From Bacillota bacterium (GTDB taxonomy: Bacteria; Bacillota; Clostridia; Lachnospirales; Lachnospiraceae): a stretch of DNA of 64,000 nucleotides. Positions 51,624-63,505 of the stretch are shown one piece after another. Position 1 is the stretch's first letter. Each line of letters begins with the position of its first letter. The notes under the pieces are model-generated. The model saw only the letters and a program-made list of their open reading frames with translations, was not told the origin of the DNA and searched no databases. The translations under genes and the position numbers were made by a program. The stretch covers positions 34,997 to 98,996 of the forward strand of contig JAEXGM010000189.1 of the NCBI GenBank assembly GCA_023450835.1. Direction: 5' to 3'.

Positions 51624-53126
51624 TTATTTGTTATAGTAAGCATCGATCTGGCTCTGAATTTCTGCAATAATTGTATCAAGTCCGCCTGCTTTTAACTCTT
51701 TTGTGATTTTAGGCACTGTCACTTCAGGATCGGAAGCACCTGTTAAAAGTTCACTCTTATATTTGTTGTATACTTCTCTGCAGTTAGCAAGTTCATTCTG
51801 AATCTTGGAGAAATCTGCGTTAAATCCTAATAAAACAGAAGGTTTTGCATTTTCATTTAACTTCTTAACTTCATCCCACTGATTAACTGTATCTGTTGAC
51901 AACTGAGATACTGTGAAGAAAGTACCCTGTGTATAGCCTGCCATCTTCCAGTCGGAGTTAAGTTTTTCAATCTTGCCGTCAGCTGTATAGTTGAAGTTTT
52001 CTCCTTCAACGCCATAATAGAAGGCATCTCTAACCTTAGGATCAAGATTTACAAGCTGTAAGAATTCAAGGCATTTCTCAGGATATTTGGAACCGGAATA
52101 AATAGCATTTACGGAACCACGAACTGTTTCATTGGATACGATTGTGTCATTGATCTGAACAGCTTCTGCTTCTACGCCCATGTTAGGTCCCCATGTTGTC
52201 TTAGCTGCGGAAGGCCATCCCTGAGCAATTCCAACTGCCTTATAAGCAGGTGATTCAGAGGTAGCAGGTGCATCAGAATTAATAACACCGGATTTGTACC
52301 AGTCATGAAGTGTCTTAAGCTGTGACATTACGTCTTCCTGCTCAAGAACATTTACTACTTTACGGTTCTGGTCATCAAATTTTACACCGATTGCAGGAAT
52401 TCCAAGACCAATGCCATCATATAAGCTTAATACCATGCTAAGTCCGTTTTGATCCAGAGGGAAAGCAGGTGTTCCTTCGCCTTCAGTTATTTTCTTTAAA
52501 GGATCCGTAAGAGCATCTAAGGTGTGGATATTAGCGTAATCAACACTGTACTTGTCAGCCATTGCTTTATCCCAAACAATATAGTTTGACATAGAGGAAT
52601 CTTTGTAAGTAGGAACTCCGTATACACCTCCGTTAATAGAAACTGCATCCCAGTAATTCTCAGGAATGTATGAATATAAGTCAGGAGCACTTGTCTTTAC
52701 AAGGTCTTTCATATCATAGTAAGCACCTAAAGCAACATCACTTGTAAAGTTACCGCCATCTGTGAAGAGAATATCGAAATATTCACCAGAGTTAACGATA
52801 ATGTTTCTTCTGTTACCCCAATCTCCCCATGATACAACTTCCATGTCAATGTTAACCCCAATTTTCTGCTCTAAATAAGGATTGATTTTTGCTAACCAGT
52901 CCTCATAATTGGTTGGCATACCACCACCAACAGTAACCCACTTCAGTGTGACTACTTTATCGCCGGAAGCGCTGTCATCTTTTCCGTCAGGTGTTGTGGT
53001 TGCTGTAGCTCCATTTGTAGTTCCCTGATTGCTGCCGTTATTCTTATTGTTGTCTTTAGAGCATCCGGCAAAGATTGTACTTAACACAAGTACGAGTGAT
53101 AGTAACAAAGCGATCTTTCTTTTCAT
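51624..53126 (-). CDS. Sugar ABC transporter substrate-binding lipoprotein (CUT1, LipO-like)
   Basis: 500 residues. Lipoprotein signal MKRKIALLLSLVLVLSTIFA then GC with the acylated cysteine at 22, followed by an Asn/Thr-rich linker. The mature part is a family 1 extracellular solute-binding protein: LKWVTVGGGMPTNYEDWLAK, YGVPTYKDSSMSNYIVWDKA, and EKCLEFLQLVNLDPKVRDAF. The size and pairing with LplB/LplC-type permeases are typical for complex oligosaccharide importers. Here the ligand is inferred to be an N-glycan-derived oligosaccharide. Confidence 0.93.
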   Translation of the reverse strand: MKRKIALLLSLVLVLSTIFAGCSKDNNKNNGSNQGTTNGATATTTPDGKDDSASGDKVVTLKWVTVGGGMPTNYEDWLAKINPYLEQKIGVNIDMEVVSWGDWGNRRNIIVNSGEYFDILFTDGGNFTSDVALGAYYDMKDLVKTSAPDLYSYIPENYWDAVSINGGVYGVPTYKDSSMSNYIVWDKAMADKYSVDYANIHTLDALTDPLKKITEGEGTPAFPLDQNGLSMVLSLYDGIGLGIPAIGVKFDDQNRKVVNVLEQEDVMSQLKTLHDWYKSGVINSDAPATSESPAYKAVGIAQGWPSAAKTTWGPNMGVEAEAVQINDTIVSNETVRGSVNAIYSGSKYPEKCLEFLQLVNLDPKVRDAFYYGVEGENFNYTADGKIEKLNSDWKMAGYTQGTFFTVSQLSTDTVNQWDEVKKLNENAKPSVLLGFNADFSKIQNELANCREVYNKYKSELLTGASDPEVTVPKITKELKAGGLDTIIAEIQSQIDAYYNK

Positions 53127-53189
53127 AAAAACCTATACCTCCTATTGTTTTCATATTTATTTACTAAAGTATAAATACTTTTAATAAAT

Positions 53190-54116
53190 CTAGCCTTTTA
53201 CTGATCCAATGGTCAGCCCTGAAACAAAGTACCTTTGGAAGAATGGATAAGCACAGGCAATGGGTACTACAATCAATACTGCAATTGCCATTCTTGCCGA
53301 CTCCGTAGGCATCATGTTCTTATACTCCTGAAGAGATAAGCCTGCGGAAGGATTGTTTGCCAGGAATTCAACGTTCTTTTGGATATTGTTCAATATAGCC
53401 TGTAATGACATTAACTTGCTGTTACTTATATAAAGTGATGACTGGAACCAGTCATTCCAATAACCAAAACTTAAAAATAATCCGATAGTAGCTAACAGAG
53501 GTTTTGAAATCGGTAAAATAACTCTTGTATAGATGCTCAACTGATTGGCACCATCGATCTTCGCAGCCTCTACGATGGAATCCGGTATACTGGTCTTAAA
53601 GAAGGTCTTACATATAACCACGTTGTAGGACGATACCGCCAAAGGAAGTATCAGTGCCCATACCGTATCCTTTAAATGCAGGATGTTGCTGTTTACCACA
53701 TAAGAAGCTACCATACCGCCGCCAAAAATCATAGGAATAAACACTACCCAGGTCAAAAATCCTTTTAATTTAAATTCCGTTCTGGATAAAACATATCCCA
53801 TGGAAGAGGTGAGTATCAGACCTATTATTGTTCCCAGTATCGTTACCAGCAGTGAAATCCCAAAAGCACCTAATATGGTATGCTTTTCATTCCACAGGAA
53901 CAGGTAGGCATCCAGTGAAAAGCTCTTAGGGATGAACTGATATCCCCACTTTGTGATAGATTGCTTTGACGATATGGATATCATTATTACAAATAGAAAA
54001 GGTACTATAGCTACTCCGGCACAAATTACAAATATTATGTTAAATAAATAGTTTACTGGTTTTGAAATTCTGTTCAATTTATAATCAGAATCCTCATCTT
54101 TATTTTTCTGAAACAT
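53190..54116 (-). CDS. Sugar ABC transporter permease (YtcP/LplC-type)
   Basis: 308 residues with six membrane segments. MalG-like EAA loop: DSIVEAAKIDGANQLSIYTR then VILPISKPLLATIGLF, which contacts the ATPase. C-terminus PFFQRYFVSGLTIGSVKG is typical of the YtcP/LplC group. Forms a heterodimer with the upstream permease. No ATPase gene is in the locus; CUT1 systems in Firmicutes use a shared MsmX-type ATPase encoded elsewhere. Confidence 0.94.
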   Translation of the reverse strand: MFQKNKDEDSDYKLNRISKPVNYLFNIIFVICAGVAIVPFLFVIMISISSKQSITKWGYQFIPKSFSLDAYLFLWNEKHTILGAFGISLLVTILGTIIGLILTSSMGYVLSRTEFKLKGFLTWVVFIPMIFGGGMVASYVVNSNILHLKDTVWALILPLAVSSYNVVICKTFFKTSIPDSIVEAAKIDGANQLSIYTRVILPISKPLLATIGLFLSFGYWNDWFQSSLYISNSKLMSLQAILNNIQKNVEFLANNPSAGLSLQEYKNMMPTESARMAIAVLIVVPIACAYPFFQRYFVSGLTIGSVKG

Positions 54117-54146
54117 CTTTCTTCACCTTCCTTTATATTGTCATGC

Positions 54147-55106
54147 TTAAATAATCGCGTACTCGTCATCCACTTTTTTAACAATCCAGTTGGCCAATAG
54201 AATCGTGATACAGCAGGCTACTGACTGTAAAAGTGAAGTTGCTGATGTCATTCCAATTGGAGCGTTGGATCTTATCGCATTATAAATATAGGTGTCTATG
54301 GTTGATGATACATTATAAAGGGAAGCCGGTATTCCTCTGGTTACCTGATAAAAAAGACCGAAATCAGAACTGAAGATACCTCCTATGCTTAAGATGAACA
54401 TCATGATTATGATTGGCTTTAAAAATGGAATGGTAATGTATTTTACCTGTCTCCATTTTGTCGCGCCGTCGATTACCGCAGCTTCGTAGTAGGTGGAATC
54501 AATTCCTGTAATACTGGCAAGATAAACTACCGTTCCATAACCTACACCCTTCCACATCTTCATAAAGATAAGTATGAAAGGCCAGTATTTCGGTTCCATG
54601 TACCACTGAATCGAATCACGTCCGAAATATTCCAGAATATGATTTAAAATACCCTTATCTGCACTTAGGAATGCAAAAACGAAATAACTTACTACTACCC
54701 ATGACAAGAAATGAGGAAAAAACATGCAGGTCTGATAAATTTTGGATTTTAATTTACTATGTACCAAACTGAGCATGATTGCCAAAGTTACCGGAATCAA
54801 AATACCTAATATAACAAAAACAACATTATAAAGAATGGTATTACGCAGCAATATTGCAAAACTGTTGGATTTGAACATGTATATGAAATTTCCAGTTCCC
54901 GACCAGGCGCTGTGCACCAGATTATATAAGAATCCTTTACCGGCAGTGATTCTATAATTCTTAAAAGCAATTATTACACCAAACATAGGTAAATAGCTGA
55001 ATAGTACATACCATACAAAGGTGGGCAATGCTAACAGTGATAATTGCGAATCATCTTTCGACCAGCGTCTTCTTTTTATTCTTTTCTTCCCAGGTTCTTT
55101 TTCCAT
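54147..55106 (-). CDS. Sugar ABC transporter permease (YteP/LplB-type)
   Basis: 319 residues from ATG 55106, with AGAGG seven bases upstream; an ORF start at 55145 lies before it. Six membrane segments beginning with LPTFVWYVLFSYLPMFGVII. EAA loop DSTYYEAAVIDGATKWRQVK then YITIPFLKPIIIMMFI. The basic N-terminus (KKRIKRRRWSKDD) is cytoplasmic. First gene of the transporter unit; promoter in the 388-base region upstream. Confidence 0.94.
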   Translation of the reverse strand: MEKEPGKKRIKRRRWSKDDSQLSLLALPTFVWYVLFSYLPMFGVIIAFKNYRITAGKGFLYNLVHSAWSGTGNFIYMFKSNSFAILLRNTILYNVVFVILGILIPVTLAIMLSLVHSKLKSKIYQTCMFFPHFLSWVVVSYFVFAFLSADKGILNHILEYFGRDSIQWYMEPKYWPFILIFMKMWKGVGYGTVVYLASITGIDSTYYEAAVIDGATKWRQVKYITIPFLKPIIIMMFILSIGGIFSSDFGLFYQVTRGIPASLYNVSSTIDTYIYNAIRSNAPIGMTSATSLLQSVACCITILLANWIVKKVDDEYAII

Positions 55107-55493
55107 AATAATACCTCTGCCTTTCATTATCTGCATATTATGCAACTAAAATTAACTCATACGACAAAATGTTAACTAATCAATTAATATAATTTCAACT
55201 TTTTATTTATTATATGATATTTAATTTAACATTCAAATTAACGTATTCCCCAAAAAACTTAACATAAGTTTAACATGATGCAACTCTTATGTCAATAGGA
55301 TTTTAAAATTATCAACAAAAACATTTCATTGTCACCATTGTTTATATGATTTTTGCCTAAATACTTTCATGACATCTGCATTATACCTATTTTCCATAAA
55401 TATTCTTCTCATTAACGTTAATATTGTATTTTTGTTAATTAAAGTTAACTAATGCTTACATTTTCATTAACATTAACTATTCGTTACGTATAT
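55107..55493 (-). promoter_or_regulatory. Control region of the transporter operon with LacI operator boxes
   Basis: Gap of 387 bases, very AT-rich. It contains the perfect 12-bp palindrome ATTAACGTTAAT (55411-55422) and further TTAAC boxes: GTTAATTAAAGTTAAC (55434-55449) and CATTAACATTAAC (55466-55478). A TATAAT -10 is at 55385-55380 on the minus strand with a poor -35 (GAAGAA). Several operators in a row suggest looping or strong repression of the transporter. Confidence 0.6.
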
Positions 55494-56900
55494 TTAGTAT
55501 AGTCCTATTGTCTGAATGACAGGTGCCACGCGGTACTCTTTCATAACAATTTTTAATGCAGTAATTCTTGTGGGAGGAATTGTACATATCTTTTTGTACC
55601 CAATGGTAGTTCCGCTATAAATCCTATTTTCTGCAGCTCCTTCTGTTTCTATCCATATTTCGAAGCATTCCACCCGCTGACTCAGCTTAATCTGCTCCTG
55701 CAGTACAACGTATTGAACTACTTCAGGTTCTTTTAATTTTATTACAATCTCGCAGGAAATACTGTCATCAATTGCTTTCCAATAACTATCATCCTCCTTT
55801 ACAACATTATAAATATCGCTTTCCCTGTCAGAAGCAGTTGCTTCTAAATGGGCCTCTTCTATATAGTTATTTTGAAACGTCTCTCTAATGAAACCGCCCA
55901 ATTCCGTCAGTCTTTCTTCATCGTAATTTGTAATATATCCATTTTTATGAGGCGGTATATTTAACAGCAGCACACTGTTTCCTCCTACCGCATTAAGGTA
56001 TATACGTTTCAAATCACAGAAGGACTTTACAAGCAGGTCCTCTGATTCGTGATAGAACCAGCCCGGCCGGATAGATACATCCACTTCGGAAGGATACCAG
56101 ATCAGCCTGTCCGCCTTTTGCACGACCTCACGGCTTCCAAGGTCATTCGTCTGCTGATCCAGCCCCTGCTTCCGGAATTCCACATCATCGTTCTTTTGAG
56201 AATTCTCCATAATATCCGATTGTGAAAACACTTCTGCCGGCACAACGCTCCATTCAGATTCTCTGCAATCACCCGCCTCATTACCGCACCAGCGCACGTC
56301 CGGCCCGCATACCGATATCACCGCTTCCGGCTGCAGTTTTCGAATCAGGTCATAATAGCGCTTCCAGTCATACTCCTGCTTTTTGCCATTTGCCCCTTCA
56401 CCGCAGGCTCCGTCAAACCATACGCTATATAACTTTCCGTATTTCGTTAATAATTCCGTTAATTGACTGCAAAAGTAATTATTATATTCTTCCCCGGTGC
56501 CATAGGCCGGTTCATGTCTATCCCAGGGAGACAGGTAAACTCCTAACTTAATACCATATTTCTCACAGGAAGCAGCCAGCTCTGCCACAATATCTCTTTT
56601 AAAAGGCGTATGCATTACAGAATGGGTGGTATATGCCGTATCCCAAAGGCAGAAACCATCATGATGTTTTGCCGTTATAATACAAGCTTTAATCTCTGCC
56701 TTCTTTAACACCCCGCACCACTGATCCGTATCCAGATTTTCCGGTGAGAAGATTGATATATCCTCCTTACCCGTGCCCCATTCCCGGTCGGTAAAACTAT
56801 TGATTCCATAGTGAAAAAAAGCTGTGTATTCAAGTTTCTGCCAGTTTATCTGGTTTTCGGTAGGAACAACTGATATTAATTTTTTCATTAATTCATTCAT
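55494..56900 (-). CDS. GH29 alpha-L-fucosidase
   Basis: 468 residues from ATG 56900 with AAGGAG nine bases upstream. Family 29 signatures: EYTAFFHYGINSFTDREWG, IITAKHHDGFCLWDTAYTTH, GVYLSPWDRHEPAYGTG and the nucleophile D163 in LYSVWFDGACGEGANGK. A C-terminal part of about 120 residues looks like a discoidin-type beta-sandwich (CEIVIKLKEPEVVQYVVLQE). Its build resembles the alpha-1,3/4-selective GH29-B subfamily, which attacks Lewis-type fucose. No signal peptide, so intracellular. Confidence 0.9.
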   Translation of the reverse strand: MNELMKKLISVVPTENQINWQKLEYTAFFHYGINSFTDREWGTGKEDISIFSPENLDTDQWCGVLKKAEIKACIITAKHHDGFCLWDTAYTTHSVMHTPFKRDIVAELAASCEKYGIKLGVYLSPWDRHEPAYGTGEEYNNYFCSQLTELLTKYGKLYSVWFDGACGEGANGKKQEYDWKRYYDLIRKLQPEAVISVCGPDVRWCGNEAGDCRESEWSVVPAEVFSQSDIMENSQKNDDVEFRKQGLDQQTNDLGSREVVQKADRLIWYPSEVDVSIRPGWFYHESEDLLVKSFCDLKRIYLNAVGGNSVLLLNIPPHKNGYITNYDEERLTELGGFIRETFQNNYIEEAHLEATASDRESDIYNVVKEDDSYWKAIDDSISCEIVIKLKEPEVVQYVVLQEQIKLSQRVECFEIWIETEGAAENRIYSGTTIGYKKICTIPPTRITALKIVMKEYRVAPVIQTIGLY

Positions 56901-56945
56901 AAATTGATTCTCCTTCTCTCTTTCTATTTTTGTATTTATCTTCGA

Positions 56946-56999
56946 AAGGGGCTGCTGCATCTAAAGTATCCTTTTACTTTATGAATGCGGCACCCCCTT
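56946..56999 (-). repeat. GGGCTGYTGCA-family hairpin between GH2 and GH29 genes
   Basis: AAGGGGCTGCTGCAT pairs with ATGCGGCACCCCCTT, with the inner hairpin TAAAGTA-tccttt-TACTTTA completing a long stem. It fills the space between the two genes. No U tract follows, so read-through into GH29 is expected. Confidence 0.6.
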
Positions 57000-57013
57000 C
57001 ATTTTGTTGTATT

Positions 57014-60049
<3,036 letters not shown>

Positions 60050-60119
60050 CTAATCTTACAGAAGAAACAACATGGCGGATTCTTTTTCTAGTGAATATGT
60101 TTGGTCTTTTCTTTTTAAC

Positions 60120-60189
60120 TTGTTAACGTTATTAACACGCACAGCAACAAAGTTAACATCATAATAACATAGCACATATTTGATGTCAA
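60120..60189 (-). promoter_or_regulatory. Promoter and LacI operator boxes of the GH2 gene
   Basis: On the minus strand TTGACA (60189-60184), 17-base spacer, TATTAT (60166-60161). GTTAAC at 60152-60157 lies at the expected start point, and CTTGTTAACGTTATTAACAC (60119-60138) follows just downstream. Bound repressor would block initiation or early elongation. Confidence 0.78.
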
Positions 60190-60200
60190 TAAAATTAAAC

Positions 60201-60262
60201 AAAAAATACCCCCGGGAAATGTACTTTTTTGTTGTTTTTGTACTTTTCCAGGGCGTATTTAT
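60201..60262 (-). terminator. Terminator of the lacI gene
   Basis: AAATACgCCCtGGaAAAgTAC-type arm pairs with GTACATTTCCCGGGGGTATTT; on the minus strand it is followed by TTTTTTGTTTAATTTT. It separates the regulator gene from the GH2 promoter. The 370-base gap holds this and the GH2 promoter; nothing else seen. Confidence 0.78.
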
Positions 60263-60390
60263 TTTGAAAGCTATATTGTTTTAACTTGACTTGTAATTTA
60301 TTATTATTGAGTTTATTTATTGCTGAATTTACTTAATACTGCATCCATTTTAATCTTTTACAGCACTCTCATCCTTTAATGTTATTATAT

Positions 60391-61413
60391 CTATATGTCT
60401 GTAGAATTCCTGTAGACAACCTTTGTGCGAATATAAGTTACTTCGTAGGGATCCTCAGGATTGTCGATACGGTATAACAACTGCTTTGCCAGCCGTTTAC
60501 CAATCTGAGAGTTATTAACCTGAACGGTAGTCAGATTCTTTGTGTAATTAAATTCATTGTTATCATCATATCCGGACACCGCCACATCTCCCGGGACCTG
60601 ATGGCCATGGCTCTCCAGATATTGCACCAGCATATTTGCGGCATGGTCGTTCACACATACAAAAGCATCCGGCAGCTGATTTATGTTATTCATGAATTCC
60701 TCTATAATCTCAACATAGGTTTTTACCGTCATATCTCCTGTATAGCATATATTCGGCTCGATGGACATGCCAAACTGATACATGGCAGATACATATCCTT
60801 CGTATCTTTCCATATTTGTCTTCGCATACTGTATATCTCCAATAAAACCGATATGCCGGCGTCCCCGCTTTATCAAAGAAGTAGTGATTTCTTTAATACT
60901 GTCACGGCCTTCCAGCAGCAGTAAATCCCCATTCAACGATTCCACTGACATATCCGTAACAATATCCAGAAATACTTTCGGTATTGTCAATCCGTTTAAT
61001 AACTGGAGCATAGCCTCATCATATACATTCATTATGATTATCCCCTGAATGCTCCCATCTGTTAAAGATTGCGGCAATACATATCCCTCTGAAATATGCG
61101 CCGGAAGATATGTGTACATTAAACCGATTCCGCTGTTTGAAAATTCTTCTGCCAGTTGATGAATAATCTTCACCCAAAACGCAGATGTTTCCGGCCTGGA
61201 CACTACTACAGATACCAGAGTCTGTTTCTTTAACGGAATAGCTAATTCCACTTCCTGAAGTTTGGAAGGCTGGTAGTTTAACTCTGCTGCACATTCTAAT
61301 ACTTTGCGTTTCATGTCTTCCGAGACGCCCTCTTTGTTGTTAAACACTTTCCAAACAGTTACCCTGGAAATATCCAGTAAGTCAGCAATATCCTGTATTT
61401 TTGCACGTTTCAT
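60391..61413 (-). CDS. LacI-family transcriptional regulator of the glycan locus
   Basis: 340 residues from ATG 61413, AAAGGG nine bases upstream. HTH: KIQDIADLLDISRVTVWKVF then NNKEGVSEDMKRKVLECAAE. Effector domain of periplasmic-binding type: VSVVVSRPETSAFWVKIIHQ, IIIMNVYDEAML, GRRHIGFIGDIQYAKTNMER and GDVAVSGYDDNNEFNYTKN. Located at the head of the glycosidase locus and followed by its own terminator. It probably binds the TTAAC-based palindromes across the locus and is induced by a glycan fragment. TTTAACATTAGTTAAC at 61541-61556 may serve autoregulation. Confidence 0.92.
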   Translation of the reverse strand: MKRAKIQDIADLLDISRVTVWKVFNNKEGVSEDMKRKVLECAAELNYQPSKLQEVELAIPLKKQTLVSVVVSRPETSAFWVKIIHQLAEEFSNSGIGLMYTYLPAHISEGYVLPQSLTDGSIQGIIIMNVYDEAMLQLLNGLTIPKVFLDIVTDMSVESLNGDLLLLEGRDSIKEITTSLIKRGRRHIGFIGDIQYAKTNMERYEGYVSAMYQFGMSIEPNICYTGDMTVKTYVEIIEEFMNNINQLPDAFVCVNDHAANMLVQYLESHGHQVPGDVAVSGYDDNNEFNYTKNLTTVQVNNSQIGKRLAKQLLYRIDNPEDPYEVTYIRTKVVYRNSTDI

Positions 61414-61856
61414 CCAATATAACCCTTTCATATACTACGTATCAAAATTTGAATCACTTCAAAAATGAATTATTGATATATGGAATTATAACATAACCTC
61501 CCCCAAAAGCAACAACATTTATCTATTATGTTCAAATTTTTTTAACATTAGTTAACAATCTGCCATAATTAATTGTAGTATTCTTATTCTTCTGCATAGG
61601 AACCTCTCTCAACAAGTCGACTAAAAATCAATTGATTCGAAAGAATATTACAAAATTTACAAATTTATTACTACTTCTATTATAAGCTTAAGGGTATTGT
61701 TGTCAAGGATTTGTATATACTTAAGCTACAAAAGTGAGCGTTCGAAGGCGGCAAACAGATTCAATAAGCTGACTCTGCCGCCGCCTTATATAATATTCTT
61801 CTAAGCTTTTTTACTATATAACACCTTATAACAGAGATTATAATAATTTCGCTCCG
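61414..61856. other. Gene-free region upstream of lacI
   Basis: 443 bases, AT-rich. Contains a candidate lacI autoregulatory box TTAACATTAGTTAA (61542-61555) and, at 61745-61787, the hairpin AAGGCGGCA / TGCCGCCgCCTT, which is in the right place to end the LysM gene transcript. No open frame or known RNA recognised. Confidence 0.45.
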
Positions 61857-62606
61857 TTAAAAATTCTGAGGAAACTGTCTTACAATACCTTCGGTCATCA
61901 TATCTGCCATTTCTAAAGCTTCCTGTTCAATATTTTCAAATATGGCAATACTGTTTGCATAATCCTTTGTAATAAAATAAACCGCCTCTGCTTTTAACAT
62001 TGCCAGATGGTCATATAACATGCTCTGCCACTCTCTGGCCGACCAGTAGGGATTAATCTCAGCTAGAAAGTCTGCAATCTGGTCCGCATTTTCATACCAG
62101 CGCTTTTCAGCATCAGCGGCGGCTGCGGAGTCACTATCAATAGCTGCCTGAACAAATTCTGCCGCAATTGTTATGTGACTTGTAAGCAAATCTGCAAATT
62201 GAGCCGCAACCGTTTCTCCATAAAATGGAGTTAAGGCTGCTTCAAAGTCTTTGGCATTACGAAGCAGACGGTCTGTGACCAGTTGTTTATCGGGCTGGTC
62301 AAAGACCATGCTGTTAATGACCATCCTCGTCCAATAAACATGCTGCTCCCACAACAATCGCATATGATTGCTTAAAATTTCTTCTGCAACGCTGATTCCC
62401 GCAGGCTGACATTGGGTATACCTCTGGTCATTGTCAACCTTATCCGGTATACAGATAACCTGCCCTATATACAAATTATTCATGTCTATACCGGCATTCA
62501 CTGTAAGAATTGCCTGTAAGGTCGTATTATTACGCCGGGCAATCAGCCATAGGGTATCGCCGGCTTGAATTTTATATGGTTGTGTTCCTAATGGACACGA
62601 GTACAT
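61857..62606 (-). CDS. LysM-domain protein with helical C-terminal domain
   Basis: 249 residues from ATG 62606, with AAAGG twelve bases upstream; earlier in-frame starts reach into the upstream nitroreductase gene and lack ribosome binding sites. One LysM domain lies at the N-terminus (YKIQAGDTLWLIARRNNTTL, then NNLYIGQVICIP). The remainder is an alpha-helical domain with LLWEQHVYWTRMVINSMVFD, LLRNAKDFEAALTPFYG and FLAEINPYWSAREWQSMLYD. I recall this domain in other Firmicutes with or without LysM, of unknown function. There is no signal peptide, odd for a peptidoglycan-binding module. Confidence 0.8.
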   Translation of the reverse strand: MYSCPLGTQPYKIQAGDTLWLIARRNNTTLQAILTVNAGIDMNNLYIGQVICIPDKVDNDQRYTQCQPAGISVAEEILSNHMRLLWEQHVYWTRMVINSMVFDQPDKQLVTDRLLRNAKDFEAALTPFYGETVAAQFADLLTSHITIAAEFVQAAIDSDSAAAADAEKRWYENADQIADFLAEINPYWSAREWQSMLYDHLAMLKAEAVYFITKDYANSIAIFENIEQEALEMADMMTEGIVRQFPQNF

Positions 62607-62688
62607 ATCTTTGTTTCTGCCTTTCAATTTTTCACATTTCATGATATGATTTGAACCGCAGAATGTACCTTGACCTTTTTCTTCGAAT

Positions 62689-63231
62689 TTACCATTGTTC
62701 GTAGCGGATAATGTCTTCCATCCTTTTTCTTGGGCGTCCCTTTGGCTCTTCATCACCATATCCCAAGGTAATGATGCCGCATACATATTTATCTTCCGGA
62801 ATGTTTAAGACAGGTCTGACATCTTCCTGTTGAAACCAGGCAGTCCAACAGGTTGACAGGCCCAGGTCCTGTGCTTCAAGTAAAATATGTTCAATAGCAA
62901 TTGCAGTATCTCTTATGATTTGCTTTAACTCCGGTTCAGGGCTGTTCTCATCTAATTTGATTTCCACATCATTGTCAATGCGGCTGCGAATATCTGCCAC
63001 ACATACGATAAAAACAGGTGCCGACTTCATCCAGCTTTGATTATGGTCAGCCACAGCTAATTTTTCTTTCGCTGCCTCCGATTCCACGATAATAAAATGC
63101 CAGGGCTGGGTATTGCTTCCCGACGGAGCTAATCTGGCACTTTCCAGTACCTGCATAATTTTCTCTTTCTCCACTTTTTTATCCTGATACTTGCGTATAC
63201 TTCTTCTGCTCTCTATTTGTTTCATCTTCAA
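62689..63231 (-). CDS. Nitroreductase-family oxidoreductase
   Basis: 180 residues, compact FMN-dependent nitroreductase: IESRRSIRKYQDKKVEKEKI with the flavin-phosphate RRSxR, LAPSGSNTQPWHFIIVE, IEHILLEAQDLGLSTCWTAW and IITLGYGDEEPKGRPRK. It likely reduces quinones, nitro compounds or flavins with NAD(P)H. It lies 82 bases upstream of the LysM gene and divergent from a second nitroreductase at 63506. Confidence 0.92.
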   Translation of the reverse strand: MKMKQIESRRSIRKYQDKKVEKEKIMQVLESARLAPSGSNTQPWHFIIVESEAAKEKLAVADHNQSWMKSAPVFIVCVADIRSRIDNDVEIKLDENSPEPELKQIIRDTAIAIEHILLEAQDLGLSTCWTAWFQQEDVRPVLNIPEDKYVCGIITLGYGDEEPKGRPRKRMEDIIRYEQW

Positions 63232-63422
63232 TCTCCTTTATCCCAGGCTTTCATTTATCAGATATGGCTACTTATAACAAGCCTTATAATAAGCCGGATA
63301 TCCTCTTGTTATGTATTTTATAAATTGATGCTAATTATATTCCTGCTGCCTCAATATTACAAGACACATAATCCTTTGGACTGTTCTTTATCATCAGGAA
63401 TCAGCTAATGCAGTTGCAGAAG

Positions 63423-63483
63423 TTGACATAAAGTAAACTTTGCACTAAAATGTTTGAAAACAGATTACCAGAATAGTAATCTG
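63423..63483 (+). promoter_or_regulatory. Promoter and 8-bp inverted repeat upstream of the second nitroreductase
   Basis: TTGACA (63423-63428), 17-base spacer, TAAAAT (63446-63451). CAGATTAC-n7-GTAATCTG (63461-63483) follows at about the start point and could be a repressor site. The gap between the two nitroreductase genes is 274 bases; nothing else seen. Confidence 0.7.
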
Positions 63484-63505
63484 CGGCATGAAGGAGGAAC
63501 AATAT

